In this document: piece by piece, positions 1-12,318 of the stretch
Numbering within the stretch: position 1 is the first letter of the stretch
How the letters are laid out: each line of letters starts with the position of its first letter
Origin: Cyprinodon diabolis
Lineage: Eukaryota > Chordata > Actinopteri > Cyprinodontiformes > Cyprinodontidae
Assembly: GCA_030533445.1 (NCBI GenBank)
Contig: CM060068.1
Coordinates: 14,041,479-14,105,478, forward strand
Reading direction: 5' to 3'
DNA: 64,000 nucleotides
Made by a program: the position numbers and the translations under genes
Notes under the pieces: model-generated
Databases searched by the model: none
What the model saw: the letters and a program-made list of their open reading frames with translations, nothing else
What the model was told of the DNA's origin: nothing

Positions 1-3000
1 TAATTACATTCCTAGCACTGAATTAGATAAGATCCAAATGGGAAACGTGATGGCTCCAGCTCCGCATTAGGTTTTGTAATATTTTTATATCAGATAAAAT
101 AGTAATAATTGGCTAAATCTAAAGTTTGACATTTGAATCAAACTCAGATCACATTAGATATTCTGGACTTAAACTTTATTTAAAATTACTCCTACTGGAG
201 TCTATGATGAACTCTGGTTTTAACTGTCCTATATTTACAGTCTGGTGCTAAAACTGCTTTTAATTTCATTTTATACCAGCCTGTGGTCCTCTGTGTTGTG
301 CAGGAGCCGCTGCATTAAGATCAAGCATCCATGTCTGTAGGAGTGAATGTTTTACAGAGCAGATTTTTACTGCAGACATGTTTCTGATCTGATTGTGTCG
401 CCATCAGTGTACTTCTTATAGCAAAGATGGAGTCAGTCTCTTAGTTAAACCAAACTGTTGATTTACTCGGTTAAGTCAAATAGTTTTGCTTCACACTACT
501 GGAACACAGCAGTATTAACTTCAATAGAAACTAACTGTTTGATATGTGTTAAAGAATCCCCTGAAGGACTGAGATACGGATCTCATTCGAATGTTCAGAG
601 AAATTTACTATGAATAATTAAAAAGAATGTTTCTTACATTATTAGATTTATATTTTTTATACATTTATGTAGGGTCTGTAGGATTTAGAATGAATAAAAA
701 TGAAAGACGAATGAAGGTTGGCAGAAAGTAAGTAGGAAAAGGAAGGTTTAGAGATATTGGTGGGATAAAAAATGAAGGAGTAAAAAATAGAAGAGATTAG
801 AGATAGAAGGAGGTTAGTGAGGGGAACATTTTACTCAATCAGCTTTCTGTACTTCTGCTGTTTTTTATTTTCTCTTTATTTTGTGCTAACAAAGGTTACC
901 CTGGTAAGATAGCATGTGGTAAAAAAAAAAAAGCTATGATGTACAGATTATTTTTCTCATAATTCATATATGAAAGTGGTACCCAAAATGAAGAAACCAA
1001 AATAACAAATAATAGAAACATTCAGTTTACTGGTGAGTAAGGAGATAACTGGGTGCAAACTGGGGTTTGTGATTTGGTAAAAAAGGCGTTTTGACCTGGA
1101 ATGTTTAAAAAGAGTGAATGAGGTGGAATGTTTAAGGTTTTATAAACATGTTGAGAATGGTTTGTCGCAGAAGTAAGTCTGAATGTGGAAGTTTTGGGGG
1201 AAACATTTAATTTTTTTTTTGTTCTTACATTTTAGAATAAAGTCTGAAAATCCTAAAGAAAATTTATCAGTATTTTCTGAATGAACAAATGTATTTTTTA
1301 TTATGTTTTTTTACTCTGAGAGGGAATCCATCAGTTTGTAATATTGCTTAGTGGTGATAGCAACTACAGTTTCTTAAAACCAAAACGAAGTTCTTTCTGC
1401 AAGTTAACATTTTATGGTTTAACTTTCAGGTTAGAGAATCAAACTTTCCCTTTGTGGGTCTTAAACATCTGTAAAAGTGGTAGTTGTGAATTTGCTTTTA
1501 TTACTCCCAGATTGGTAAGAGGTTAAACATAAAACCATTTAATACTGATGAAAGAAAAAGATTCTCTACATTTTAATCATTGATTTGTGTAAAGTCACAA
1601 TTTTTTTCTTATTTCACATTTGTAGTTTCAATTTTCCAGTTTGTGACTTGGAACCCATAAATAAAAGTTTGGCCTCTAAACCTGATGAAAACTCTGAACT
1701 TTTTGTAAATTTTCTTTGTAACATCTTAATGAATGGATGTGCTTTAAGTAAGACCCAATTCTAAAATAAGGTATAAAACAGCCCTTTACAACCGAACTAA
1801 AAGTCCACTACAGCTTCACGTTCCTTTATGATCCACTGAACAGATAAAACTGCTTAAAAGCTCCTACGTTGAATGTGTTGTATTCAGATGTCCACAATGT
1901 TTCAAAAACTGTCAGAAAAAAATCTAGAAATGTGTGAAAGTTTGAATGAAGATGGGGTTTGAACCCAGTGTGAATAACTTTTGTTACATGTTTTTTAAAA
2001 AAAGCTCATTTTGTTCAAAGATGAGCAGCAAAAGCAAATATGAAGGTTTCATCATCTTCCTGAGGAACTTCAGTAGAATTTAATGTGATAAAGTGTATTT
2101 CACGTCTTCTTTTTATACTAATACACGTTTTACACGTATGTCACTCATCACAAGCAATTTATTTCTATGTTGTATTTCATGTTTTGGATTTTAGCTGATG
2201 TAGTTTGAGTAATCTTACCAATTTGCTGTAAAAACATGATGTGCTGCAAACTCTGTTCATGCTGTACTGAGTTTATACCAAAAGTTAGACGTACAGTGAT
2301 TGCAACCAGAGTTCCTCCATGTTTGTTTTTTTGACTTCCTGCTTGGCTCTTGGAAAAATGTGTTGCACAAGTTGAAGGTACTATCTTTGGGTGTCCTCTT
2401 GGTTCTGGTAGCGCTGGTTCTCCAGTTGCATGAAGGAACCGACTGAATAACCTCTCTGTCTTAGAAGTATAACAGTTTTATTACACTGCTTGTATCTAAA
2501 ACATACTGAAGCAATTCTGATTCTATAATGTTGCATACCTTTCTGTATTATCAGCATTTTATATTTATGTGCATATCTTTTTTCAATAAAGTACTTTTTA
2601 TACTTTATTAAAGACTTACGTCATCCTTTAAAGGAAAATAATCATTAACATTTGCCCTTTAAGCTGCAACGTATGCCCAGCACATCTACTGAAGCTAATT
2701 TAATATGAGTCAGGAGAAATCATTTCCCTTACGTCCCCCATACGCTGCAAGGTGACTCATTAACTTTGCCAACCCAATTTAGTCCATCATTTAAGCTGCT
2801 GATAAACTGTACCTTTGTGATAAGAGATGGATGTTAGCCCCGAATTAACGGAAGACTAATTATCAATTAGAAACAGAAGATGGAGAACACTGATTGTGGG
2901 AGAAAGTTTTTTAAATTTCCTGACATAATGTGAAACCATTAGGTCACATTCAGCTGTACGCGCATGTAGTCAGTTCACCTATAGTGAACAGCTTTAGGTC

Positions 3001-3629
3001 CTCTCTTATTTCTCATACACTAAAGGTGCTTTGGATGCAGTCCCAGGAGTTGGCAGTAATAAGACACAGCGGCGCAGCAAGCGTTTTATCTGCCAACACT
3101 TAATTAGCATATCCCACACCTCCCAGCCAATGGGGATACAGTGAGGAGGTAATTCAATTCTCCTGTGGATCAGCTACGGTCCAAGGTTGATCTACAGCTT
3201 GTGTGTGCGCCATTTAGTGTTCTGATTGTAATTTTCTCAGGAACTCAGTGACTTATGGGGAAAAGTCTTGAGTCATGCTTTTATAGTTGTTTTCAATCCT
3301 TTTCTAGGGTTTTATGTTTTTGACATAATGGTAAAACTTATCTTTTTATTTATTTCTCACACAGTCGGACTTTGCTTCTGCTTCTTATGGCAGCAATAAG
3401 GAATGAATAATGAAAAGAAAGCTAGAACATAACTGTGTTGTCAAATGTAGTTCTTAAGACAACATAACCTAATCACATTGTCAGCAGGTGAAATTTTAGC
3501 ACAACAGCAGAAGTTAAAATTGGACACCAGATTCTTGTTAGCGTATCTGGAAACAACACAAAGAACCGTACAGCATATTCATTCTTAATATGAAGAATAT
3601 TATAGCAACCCTGAGTCTCCTCCTTATCA
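1..3629. other. Non-coding stretch, no gene recognised
   Basis: AT-rich sequence with no reading frame above about 60 codons that looks coding and no repeat that I can name. Homopolymer A and T runs are common. Around 2640-2960 the sequence is less AT-rich and has several TAATTA/ATTAG-like cores, which is why it is listed as a possible conserved non-coding block in the findings. Confidence 0.6.
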
Positions 3630-3790
3630 CACTTTAGATCAACAACAGTGTCTTCATCAGAAGCTTCTCCAGAAGACGGACTACTACAGGAGATCCTTCC
3701 TGCCTACAGCCATTAATGTCTACAAGTCATTGAAGAAACTCCTGTAAGAGTTACATCTAGTTTCTCTCTAGCATCAATAAACATTTGTTA
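3630..3790 (+). repeat. LINE 3'-end remnant (L2/CR1-like tail)
   Basis: The stretch reading CTACAGGAGATCCTTCCTGCC, followed by a segment on the pattern of 'cagccatt..tctacaa..cattgaagaaact' and ending in an AATAAA-type tail, resembles the 3' end of L2-like LINEs that I know to be dispersed through fish genomes. Only about 150 bp is recognisable. No reading frame is kept. A shorter similar piece lies at about 55083-55120. Class assignment rests on recognition, not on a database search. Confidence 0.5.
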
Positions 3791-4524
3791 AATTTGATAT
3801 AAAATAGGGTTTAGCACCAACTAGTGGGCTAAGAAAATAATATATATAGTATTGAACAAAATGTCGAATGCAGTCTTATGGGCTCAACAAAAGAAAGTTG
3901 AGCATTCATTTCCTATGGAACTTGTGCAATGATGCGACAGTCGCTGCCCCCCCTCCAGCTAAGCATCCTTTGAAATGTGCACTGGGATTGTGACACGACA
4001 CAAGTTAAAAAAATTGCCTTAAACCAATCAGTGAGGGTTTTATTGACTGACCATGTAAAAGAGGAAAGTTTGACACATAGGCACTTTTAGCATGAATGGA
4101 AAGTTATTTAGCTGTATCCAACTTTCCAATTTCTTAGGATTTTCATGAATTTTCTAAGTCTTGCTTTCTTTTCTGTCACAGACTGATTTGAAAATGTCAA
4201 AATCCCCCCAATTTCATTACTAATCATTTTGCTTTGAGACAAGTGACCTGAGAGTAGGATGCACAACCACTGCTGTCATACCATGTTTGGTTTGAGGGAG
4301 GTGGGGATGACGGCCATCTGTCTCTGTCGTTTGTCTCTCTCTGTGTGTCCAGCTCTTTATAATCTCCAGTTATGTTATAACACAAGTACAAAGAATTGTT
4401 TGATGCAGTAAGTAATGGAAATGAAAGTATAACTAGAAAACCTTTTATAAGGTTTGTAATTTTCTTTCAGTTATTTACCTATTCTTTACATTTTTAAATT
4501 CTTCACTATTATGTTATTTTTATA

Positions 4525-4580
4525 CACATTTGTGTTTCCCCATTGTGGGACAATAAAGGGATTTTCTGTTATATTCTAAA
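4525..4580 (+). repeat. LINE tail remnant
   Basis: The short segment TTTCCCCATTGTGGGACAAT followed by AAAGG resembles the widespread 3' tail of fish L2-like LINEs ('ccccactgtgggactaataaagg'). No body of the element is recognisable upstream, so this is probably a 5'-truncated insertion. Confidence 0.45.
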
Positions 4581-4764
4581 TAATGTGCAGGAAAGACACT
4601 TTCAATGCCAATAAAATCCCTCACACGCCGATTACGGTCTGAAATAAATATAGTCATTGCAATGTATTTACTCACCACGTCAGATCTCATTTTTAACCTT
4701 TTAGATTTTTTTCATATTCTTCTACAATAGAAAATCTAATACTTGATGTTGTCTCCTTTATATA

Positions 4765-5005
4765 GGACTGGGTTGGAGCAACAGCAGTCTCAGCAGGGAC
4801 TCTTTCAGTTCCTCTGTGGAAGCTGAAGGCATTACAGTGCCGGCTGAGAGACGTAGTCCCTCCAGGGTGTCCTGGGATGTCCCCTGGGCCTCATCCCAAG
4901 GGATGCATGGAACACCTTCTGAGGGAGGCGTCCAGGAAGCATCTGAAACAATCTATCCACCTGAGCTGACTCCTCTCAATGTGGGGGAGATGGAGCTCTA
5001 ATCTG
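4765..5005 (-). pseudogene. Non-LTR retrotransposon protein C-terminus, decayed copy 1
   Basis: Read on the minus strand, this segment encodes a LINE-type polyprotein tail: a piece reading HIERSQLRW followed by a degenerate 'LPREVF..GRRPRGRPRTRWRDY'-like section. This is the C-terminal region after the reverse transcriptase domain in several fish non-LTR elements. Frameshifts and at least one stop break it. The same block recurs at about 22305-22550 (same orientation) and 35615-35785 (opposite orientation). Copies 1 and 2 both begin with GGACTGGGTTG, which may mark a common 3' boundary. The clade (Rex1, CR1 or L2) cannot be fixed by eye. Confidence 0.6.
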
Positions 5006-5044
5006 TATGCACAGCCTTGTAAGTGCAAATATAGTATAATTTCT

Positions 5045-5181
<137 letters not shown>

Positions 5182-5627
5182 GAACATGGTGAAATCATCT
5201 TTACTCTCGACAGGCTGCACCCATGTCACGAATTCCTCTTTTCCAGCCACTTTTTGAAATTTGTATTGTCCTATTCTCTAGCTCTTTCTCCGCCTCGAGC
5301 TTCTTATCCAAACAACTGCTTTATTATCAATTTCGAGCAGTTCTGCGCAAATTAATCGTGTCAAAAAATGGTCACTTTTTAAACACCACAATGTATTAAA
5401 TAAATACAAATGCTGGGAACCAATTCTTTTTTACATCTCTTTAATATTTTGTTCTATTCATCTACACAAGCATCATCTTTAAACTACTAAGAATTGTACT
5501 ATAAATGTGACTTTACCCGATTCTTATGTACACCTTAGTAATTTATTGATATGCCGCACAATGTCCTCCTTTTTGGTGCTATAGAAATGGTCACCCTAGT
5601 TGGAAGACGCGCCAGCAGCACTTTATA

Positions 5628-5820
5628 GGTCTGCTGTATGGGACCACTTTGCATTTAGAGTGACCTACAATGACGGCGGAAACAAAGTTGTGGATAAAAA
5701 CAGTGTGCAAGCATTGTGCAACACTCGTTGTACAAGACATAATAGATTTTCTTAACAATCAACATATACCGAACCGAAAACCGAACCGAACCGTGGATTT
5801 TGTGAACCCTTCCACCCCTA
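5628..5820 (+). pseudogene. hAT-type transposase BED zinc-finger remnant
   Basis: The plus strand encodes VWDHFAFRVTYNDGGNKVVD, which matches the start of the BED zinc finger in ZBED/hAT transposases ('VW.HF.F.VTYNDDGT.VVDK...C..C'). The two cysteines of the finger (VCKHC) are present but lie one frame away, starting at about 5704, so a single-base frameshift separates the two halves. The following His pair is not recognisable. Thirty bases further on the sequence changes to ACCGAACCG-type repeats (about 5768-5800), which I associate with hAT element ends in fish. This suggests an internally deleted hAT copy. It is not functional. Confidence 0.6.
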
Positions 5821-5829
5821 CCAAAAAGG

Positions 5830-6189
5830 TTTGCACTTAAATATTAAAGTTCTTCTAAATTTTAAATGTAGGTTTTGACTGTAGAAAACTGTACGTTTCA
5901 AATAAAAAAAAAAGCTTCAAAAGAAATATAATTCCTGACTCGTGGATGATGCATCTGTCAGGTTAATTATTGTTTTAGCTGTACATGTGCTCTATATTGT
6001 TTTTAATCACAACTTATAATATGACAACATGGTGTGTTACTAGCAGTGAACAGAAAATAGGTTTAAAAATTAAATAGGACATATTGTACATTTAAATTTG
6101 AAAGAAAGGGCATAAAAATCTGTCTCTTTGGAAATAAAGTTCCCCTAAAAGAAATGCAGTTTTTTAAATTAGTATTCTTAAAAAAGGAT

Positions 6190-6226
<37 letters not shown>

Positions 6227-8200
6227 TTATTGATTTAACAGAGCTCTCTGTTACACACCGTCTATCCTCCAAGGTATAGTTGCAGTGTGGGATCTCATGT
6301 TTTCTTTCCATGCAGGTTTAACCTGAAAATGTTCACTGGTACTTTTTGTTAGGAACACTCAGTGACCTGGAAAACGTTTCTCAAGGCTCAAACAGCAGTG
6401 AGCACCGCATCACGGTACGCTCCCCTCCACCAAGATCAGAAATCTGAGGCTCGGGCCTCGCTCTGCACGGTGGGAGACAGTAGATCCTCATCTGGTGAAT
6501 CTTGCTTTCTGCTGAGGCTGCAGATGGTGCAGCCAGAATCTGTGGCGACCTTGTGCTTGTAAATTCTCTCGTCCATATTTGACAGACTGTCACATAAAGC
6601 CTGGTTGACTGACTTTGAGAAGGAGTCATTGACTGACTGGCTGTGTAATTGTTCCAAAGGCAGGCCTGGCATGCTGTAATTATTAGCAGTTATTATTAGT
6701 AGTTTTAATAAGCATTTTTAAACCTCTGTAATTAGGAGTTCCTATTATGTGTAGCTGCCAGTTTGTGTCTCTTTGGGAAGGTATTGTTTAGTCCCAGTTA
6801 TTACTGGCAGGCTGGCAGCTGCCTTTTGTTCCTTTGACTTCAGATTGTTTTGAATGTACACAAGGTGTTTGAAGGCTGCCCTTAGAAGAACCAGACCCTC
6901 AGAAGTCATTATTTACTGTCAACATGCAGCCCTGTCATCTTTATAACGTGGACACCGGAATAAGAAAAAACATGGAGCACATCTGGTTGAACCCTCATCT
7001 GTAAGAAGAACTATTTTAATATCAATTCATTCTCCTGATGCTGAGGTTGGGACTTAGAGAGTTTAGAAGTTTAGATCAACACTTTGGGACCCAATTTGGT
7101 TCTGCATAAATCAGCAAATCTGCAGAAGTTAAACACAGGGTCAAGTTTCAGGTTTCCATAAAGTCATCAGAATTTATATCTATACTTAGTTGTTGTTTTT
7201 TTCAAATGAGGAAATTAAGGGATTTGCTCAGAGTGGTACGTGTTCAACTTTTTTTTTTATAACATTATGATATCCAATCAACAGTGGAACATAGCGGACG
7301 TTGAGTCTAAGGACAGATGTGCTTTGAAAACAGTTCCGTTACATTTGCACTTTTTTGCATTGAAAATCTTTTTAGGATACTGTTGTTTCTAGTGGTACTC
7401 TGGTGCTAAAGTGTCAAGAAATTACAAGAAATCATGAGGATCAAGTTTTCAAATCTCCACAGATGCAACATGAGGAAGACTTCTAGAGCCAATAATAGTA
7501 TTGATCCTTCTCAGGATCTCAGTGAATTCAACGGTACCCTGACAGGACAACATCTTTGCAGTAAATCCTTTTGGTGGCTCATTAAACTGGTCGGTTTGTG
7601 GTGTTTGAGCAAAGTAGACATAACAATGAACAGAAGGAACTGGACATTTTAAACATCTTATTTTTAGTTTCTGATCTTTTTTTTTAGTTTTTACAAATAT
7701 AATCTAGATAATGTGTTATATGTCCTGTAAATAGTGTAAACTGCAAGGTCAATGACTTTATTACATGAAACTTTTGAATGATTAGACGAAAAACTTCATG
7801 ATTGTTTCCATGGCCTATAATTATATTCCCCCTCCCGAAGCGGAACATGAAATATCAATGAGTGATGCAAAGATAGGACTATATAGAAATGGTATAATCT
7901 CTATAGTGATGAATCCTATTTGGCAATCGAAAGAATAATTCTGGTTTCATGGTCACAGGAATTTTAACGGTGTTTATCAACATTTGACCCCTTAGTTGCA
8001 CTAAAAACATATAATGTCCCAGTTAAGTACGGAGCATCTTTTGGACACAGAGAGCCAGTCTCTCTTATTCTGCATCAGTATCTGACCTCACTAATGCTTT
8101 CCTAGAGTAAAAGACAACTATTACCTAAACTAATTTCATGCAGCATTCTCAAGTGTCTTTCCTGCAAATTCTTAGCATTTATTTCTGGATGGTATTATTT
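5830..8200. other. Non-coding stretch with an AT microsatellite
   Basis: No gene is recognised. Reading frames here are short and unlike known proteins. The frame on the minus strand at 6063-6311 is produced partly by the AT microsatellite. The part at 6590-6880 has runs of TAATTA/ATTATTAG motifs in a less repetitive background and is flagged separately as a possible conserved non-coding block. Confidence 0.5.
6192..6224. repeat. (AT)n microsatellite
   Basis: An uninterrupted dinucleotide run of about 33 bases. Confidence 0.97.
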
Positions 8201-8234
8201 AAGTAATTTGCGGTTTGCAGTGAGAAAGTCTCTG

Positions 8235-8470
8235 GGTCTAATTCTGGCTGCGGTCTTTCAGTGTGGAGTTTGCATGTTCTTTTGTATGCATTCCAGATGC
8301 TTAGACTACCTTGGTACATCTGCAAACATGCATGTTAATTTCAGTGGCCAGTCTACATTGCATGTACAGTATGCATGCTTCTCTGTCCTATCTGTCTCTG
8401 TGTTGAACTTTGATGCTTTAGCGCCCCATCCAGATAGCCCTGCTGCAGACAGGGGACCGGTCTACCCATG
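8235..8470 (+). repeat. Dispersed fish repeat, SINE-like tail, decayed
   Basis: The segments GTGTGGAGTTTGCATGTTCT, 'aaacatgcatgtta' and 'tgtctctgtgttg..ctttgatg' occur in the same order as in a very common fish repeat ('gtgtggagtttgcatgttctccc ... aaaacatgcatgttaggtt ... tctctgtgttggccctgcgatg'). This copy is strongly diverged. A second, even more decayed relative is at 63660-63790. Identification is by recognition only. Confidence 0.55.
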
Positions 8471-8479
8471 ACCGATCAA

Positions 8480-10150
8480 GGGATTGCTGTGAAAAGTTTT
8501 TATTCATTTTATTTAATCCACTCATTAGTAAAATATTTGCCCAAGTTTTTTACTGCATTTTTTCCCAGTTCCTGTATTTCAGTGTAATGTTTGTATTTAA
8601 CAAATACTACCAGTGATATAAAACATGTTATAATATGTCCCAACAGAAGCATTGGTAAAATCCGACCATTCTAGCTGCAGCATTCCCACTTCACACTCTG
8701 GGAAAATGTGTGACGCTCCCTCTGAACGTGTTGGAAACATCTTGGAGATCAGAGGTGAAGTGTCGCTAACAGTAAATTCTGTTTGTGTGTGTCAGAGTGA
8801 GTCCTCCGATTCCCATCCAGACAGGGTCACGGACAGTGCATTAAGAACACTGAGTCCGTCCTATTAAGTGCCTGTGTGTAAAAATTACATTTCCTCTGTC
8901 CCCTGTGCACAGTAATGACTAGTGGTAAACTCCTCTGGCAGCTGTTTCCCTTCCACCCCCCAAACCACCACCGTACACACACACATTTCCTCCAGTGTTA
9001 ACCTTGAGGCATCTCACTGGCTCTCATCCTCTGTCTTCCTCACAGGCACCCATCAGGCCAGGGCAAAAGCAACAGACGTGTCTTTGTTTTTGTTCTGCTG
9101 AGCCAAACTGAGGAGGATTCCTTGATGTAATGTTGAATTTTGATCGAACTTTGTCACATTTTGTCCATTTTTAACCGTACATTTCATTGTATTATATTAA
9201 AGTTAATGTGAAAACCAACCCAGACAGTAGTGCTGTGTCGTCTACATGGATTGATATGAACAGGCACATATGTCCTCTAACCTGTATATGCTGTGTGATG
9301 TAAAATTCTGCAGCTCCTCCAATGATACAGTCCACCTCCTGTCAAATTTTCTGAATGATGCTCTTCTTGTGCAATCTCTCCTGAAGTAAAAAAAACAGGA
9401 ATGAAAGGGGTCCAAATGAGATTTATTACATTTTTTTTCTCTCCAACAAAGTATCAATCATACATTTAAGACATTTTAGAGGTATTGCACATGTTAAGTA
9501 CCAGGTTATGACACATTTAAAGTTAATTTAAGCCATAAATCAAACAAAGAGCTGATTTAGAACTTCGTGGAGGCCTCATTCTCCATTCAATAATCTGCTG
9601 TATAAAATGTTTTGGGCTAAAAGCTCTTAGGAAGAACTTTGTTGGTGCTCTGATCACATTTCATGCCCCATGTGCTACCTTTGCTTTAGGTTAAAATAAC
9701 TAAACTGAAAACATTGTGCCTCTCTTGCAGGATGTTGTCAACAAAGTTCAGAGCGATTGATATTTTTTTATGCCTGAATGATTCATATGCCAGTTATCCC
9801 TTATTTACACAGACTCTGTCATCCGTGTGTTTTTCTCTCTTTCCCAAATAGAAGCCATTCATATTCCCACTGCCTCTGCAGCGGTTACCGTGACGGACAG
9901 CCCTCCTCCATCATCCTTCAGAAATACAGATCTAGTCTGTTTTTGACAGATGACAGAGCAAAGCTTGTACATTTCTAAAAAAAAATAAAAAATAGGTAAA
10001 CCAGACATGGGGAGAGTATAACCAATCAGGTACATTTCAAAATTAGAGCGGAGCCTGTCTAGATGCATGAATAGATCTACGACAAATCTAGCGTGGATTG
10101 CCAGATTTTCTCATATTGATGATGACAGAGTTGATGGTAATTAGGTAACT
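8480..10150. other. Non-coding stretch, no gene recognised
   Basis: Short reading frames only, none resembling a known protein. I see no terminal inverted repeats or tandem arrays worth naming. Confidence 0.5.
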
Positions 10151-10155
10151 TAATG

Positions 10156-10308
10156 CAGTTGTTCCCAAACCTGCTCCTCATTGCTGCTCTGCATGCTTTA
10201 GCTTTTCTACTGTAGCTTAACATTTGACTTCCTCAGTTGGATGGTTAAACATCTTCTGTAGCCCTGGAGGGCATGCAAAGGAGGAGCAATGTTGAGAAAA
10301 GTCCACTG
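10156..10308. mobile_element. Short hAT-like MITE
   Basis: The left end reads CAGTTGTTCCCAAACCTGC and the right end, reverse-complemented, begins CAGTGGACTTTTCTCAACATT. Both continue into GCTCCTC. This layout (CAG start, then 'tctcaaac.. tgctcctc') is that of short hAT-type non-autonomous elements common in fish. No clear 8-bp target duplication survives. There is no coding capacity. Confidence 0.45.
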
Positions 10309-10406
10309 AATGGTCATAAACTGGACAAAAAATAACATCAGGCTGATTTTTTTATTCTTTTTAGAAAACCTGAATAACTATTAACTAATGCCCCTTTGAA
10401 ATAAAC

Positions 10407-10612
10407 CAAAAAGGTCTCAGATCCCAGGTGTTTAAGGTGTGTCTCTCTCCCTACACACCTGAATCAAATAACTAAACTACCTCACTAGCATGCATTCAGG
10501 CTCTGCAGAGATTTGCTAATGAGCTGATATTGAATTCAGATGTGCTGAAGCAGAGATTAATCTAAAGGTAGCAGGACATCGGTCCTCAAGGAGTGGAGTT
10601 TGAGACCCGCTG
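10407..10612. mobile_element. Short hAT-like MITE
   Basis: The ends pair as GGTCTCAGATCCC on the left and, reverse-complemented from the right, GGTCTCAAACTCC. The interior holds 'acacctgaatcaaataa' and 'gcaggacatcggtcctcaagga', which belong to the same non-coding family as the copies at 11712-11903, 25165-25396 and 28855-28980. Similarity suggests a family amplified in this genome. Confidence 0.5.
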
Positions 10613-10619
10613 TGCTGAA

Positions 10620-11705
10620 GCATATCGAAAAGCATAAAAAAAAGGAAATGAGTTATGACTTAAAAAGCTGCCCTCTGCACAGGCTGTGTAGTAAAATATT
10701 GGTTATTTCATTTTAGGATGTAAATTGAGATTGCAAAATTGGAACATTGTTGATAAAACAAACAATTTCAGGCTTTGGTAGACTTTAAGCAAAGTGAGAT
10801 TTGTTCACTTCAATGTGTGTTCAACAGGAGATGTTAATGAAGGTAATTTGATGTCACTAAGTGGAGAACTATATAAGGTTTGCAGACTTGATTACCCTGA
10901 GATTAGTTTCCAAATTAGACACAGACAAACACCGCATCCATCAGTCCCGTCATCTTGGTCTGAAAATTGTTGGATTAGCAAAGCCGTGAAAGTAGTTGAT
11001 GCTCTTAATGTGGAACTTTTCTGTCTTTAACACCAACTAAGCTAAGAGTCTTTATGAAGATCCAGTTCTTAAAGAGCCTACCAAAAAGACGGGACCAACA
11101 TGACATGAGCCATTCAAATCATCCCAAAATACAGCTGCATCTTTTTTCAGTCTATAACCCAGTTCATCCAATTCAGAGTTTTGCTTCCATGGCTTGAGAA
11201 AAAAATTGAATTTAAAAATAAAGTGTTGGAGGGTATAAGCATGTATGCACTAAAATATTCCTGTAAGGTCTCAACCCTGTGTAAAACAATGAGGTCTTTG
11301 TCTGCCTGCATCTGTTATCTCTGACTGATGAGTTCATTCCTGGCCAACAGCATTGTTAACGTTTGCTGCAAGACAAGGTGCTGAACAAAAGTAAAATGAT
11401 TGGAAAGTGCTTCAAGGGAATGTTGGAGGGAAAAGGTGGAAAGAGTGAAGGATGAGAGAGAATTTGTTTGAAGAGTGGCGCACAGACTGTGAGCTCAGAG
11501 GATAAAATGGCAGGAAAAGGATATTGCGCACAGATGGGCCACAGATCCATTATCTCCCAAGCCTTCATTAGTTTTATGAAGAATCCATGCAGCAAGCAAT
11601 AATAAATCCCAGAGTGAATTTAATTTGATGTCTTGTCCGACATTATAGGAAACTTTGCTTCTTTATATGAAACCTGATATCAGCTGTGTAAAAAAACATT
11701 ATTCT
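10620..11705. other. Non-coding stretch, no gene recognised
   Basis: Short unremarkable reading frames only; no repeat structure recognised. Confidence 0.5.
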
Positions 11706-11711
11706 CTACCT

Positions 11712-11903
11712 CAGTGGTTTTCAGACACTTTCCTGCATATTTAGTGTCTCCCTTCCCTCCACACACCTGATTTCAATAAATGGGTGATTAACAGGCCTCT
11801 GCAGCGCTTGGTAACTGCCAAGGAGGGAATGCAAACATTTAATGCAGGTTTGCTGCATCAGAGACTCATGGAAAAAGTGCAGGACTGAGTTTGAAAACCA
11901 CTG
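11712..11903. mobile_element. Short hAT-like MITE with clear inverted ends
   Basis: The left end is CAGTGGTTTTCAGACAC. The right end reverse-complements to CAGTGGTTTTCAAACTC. The interior has 'acacacctgatttcaataaa' and 'aatgcaggtttgctgca', typical of short fish hAT MITEs. Of the copies in this window, its ends are best preserved. The flanking octamers (CTCTACCT and ATCTTATT) match only partly, so the target duplication has decayed or the end is slightly misplaced. Confidence 0.6.
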
Positions 11904-12127
11904 ATCTTATTAAGAATATAACTTTATTGGAAAAATAATGACAATCTTAAAATAATCCATTTATTTTACTGTTAAGTGTTGAAAGCGGTGCTTTAAAAAA
12001 AATATTTCAACATATTCTTTGTCAAATGGCTCAAACTTGTTGAGTCTGTTACTGCGGTTAATTGTTTTATTGTAGATTATTTTACTTGTCATTCATTTAT
12101 GTGATATATTTTTATTTAGAAAAAAAA

Positions 12128-12140
12128 TGTCTTCATGCAT
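12128..12140 (+). repeat. Left terminal inverted repeat of piggyBac element (eroded)
   Basis: Reads TGTCTTCATGCAT, compared with CCCTTTCATGCAT expected from the right end: the inner nine bases match and the outer four do not. The TTAA target duplicate is also lost on this side (AAAA at 12124-12127). Confidence 0.65.
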
Positions 12141-12142
12141 AG

Positions 12143-12160
12143 TGGTCACTACAGTGGACA
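12143..12160. repeat. 18-bp subterminal palindrome, left copy 1
   Basis: TGGTCACTACAGTGGACA is a near-palindrome starting 15 bp inside the left end. It fits the consensus TGTCCACTNNAGTGGACA shared with the sites at 12500-12517 and 14771-14788. Such internal repeats are commonly transposase-binding sites; that role is inferred here. Confidence 0.7.
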
Positions 12161-12218
12161 GTTATTAAATGGTTGTTTTCTCTTAAAAGAACATGTTTTA
12201 ATGTCACATTTGCACATA

Positions 12219-12236
12219 TGTTACTACAGTGGACGC
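12219..12236. repeat. 18-bp subterminal repeat, left copy 2 (half-degenerate)
   Basis: TGTTACTACAGTGGACGC keeps the right half (ACTACAGTGGAC) of the palindromic motif. Weaker than the other three copies. Confidence 0.5.
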
Positions 12237-12318
12237 TAATGTATCATCCTGCCACTTGTCACACTGCCACCTACTCGTCAGCCTTTGCAGGTGACTTTTT
12301 TCCCCTCAAAAAAACAAA

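Noticed and set aside
6063..6311. 82-codon minus-strand frame with an IYIYIY run
   Set aside because: Created by the AT microsatellite; flanks are not protein-like.
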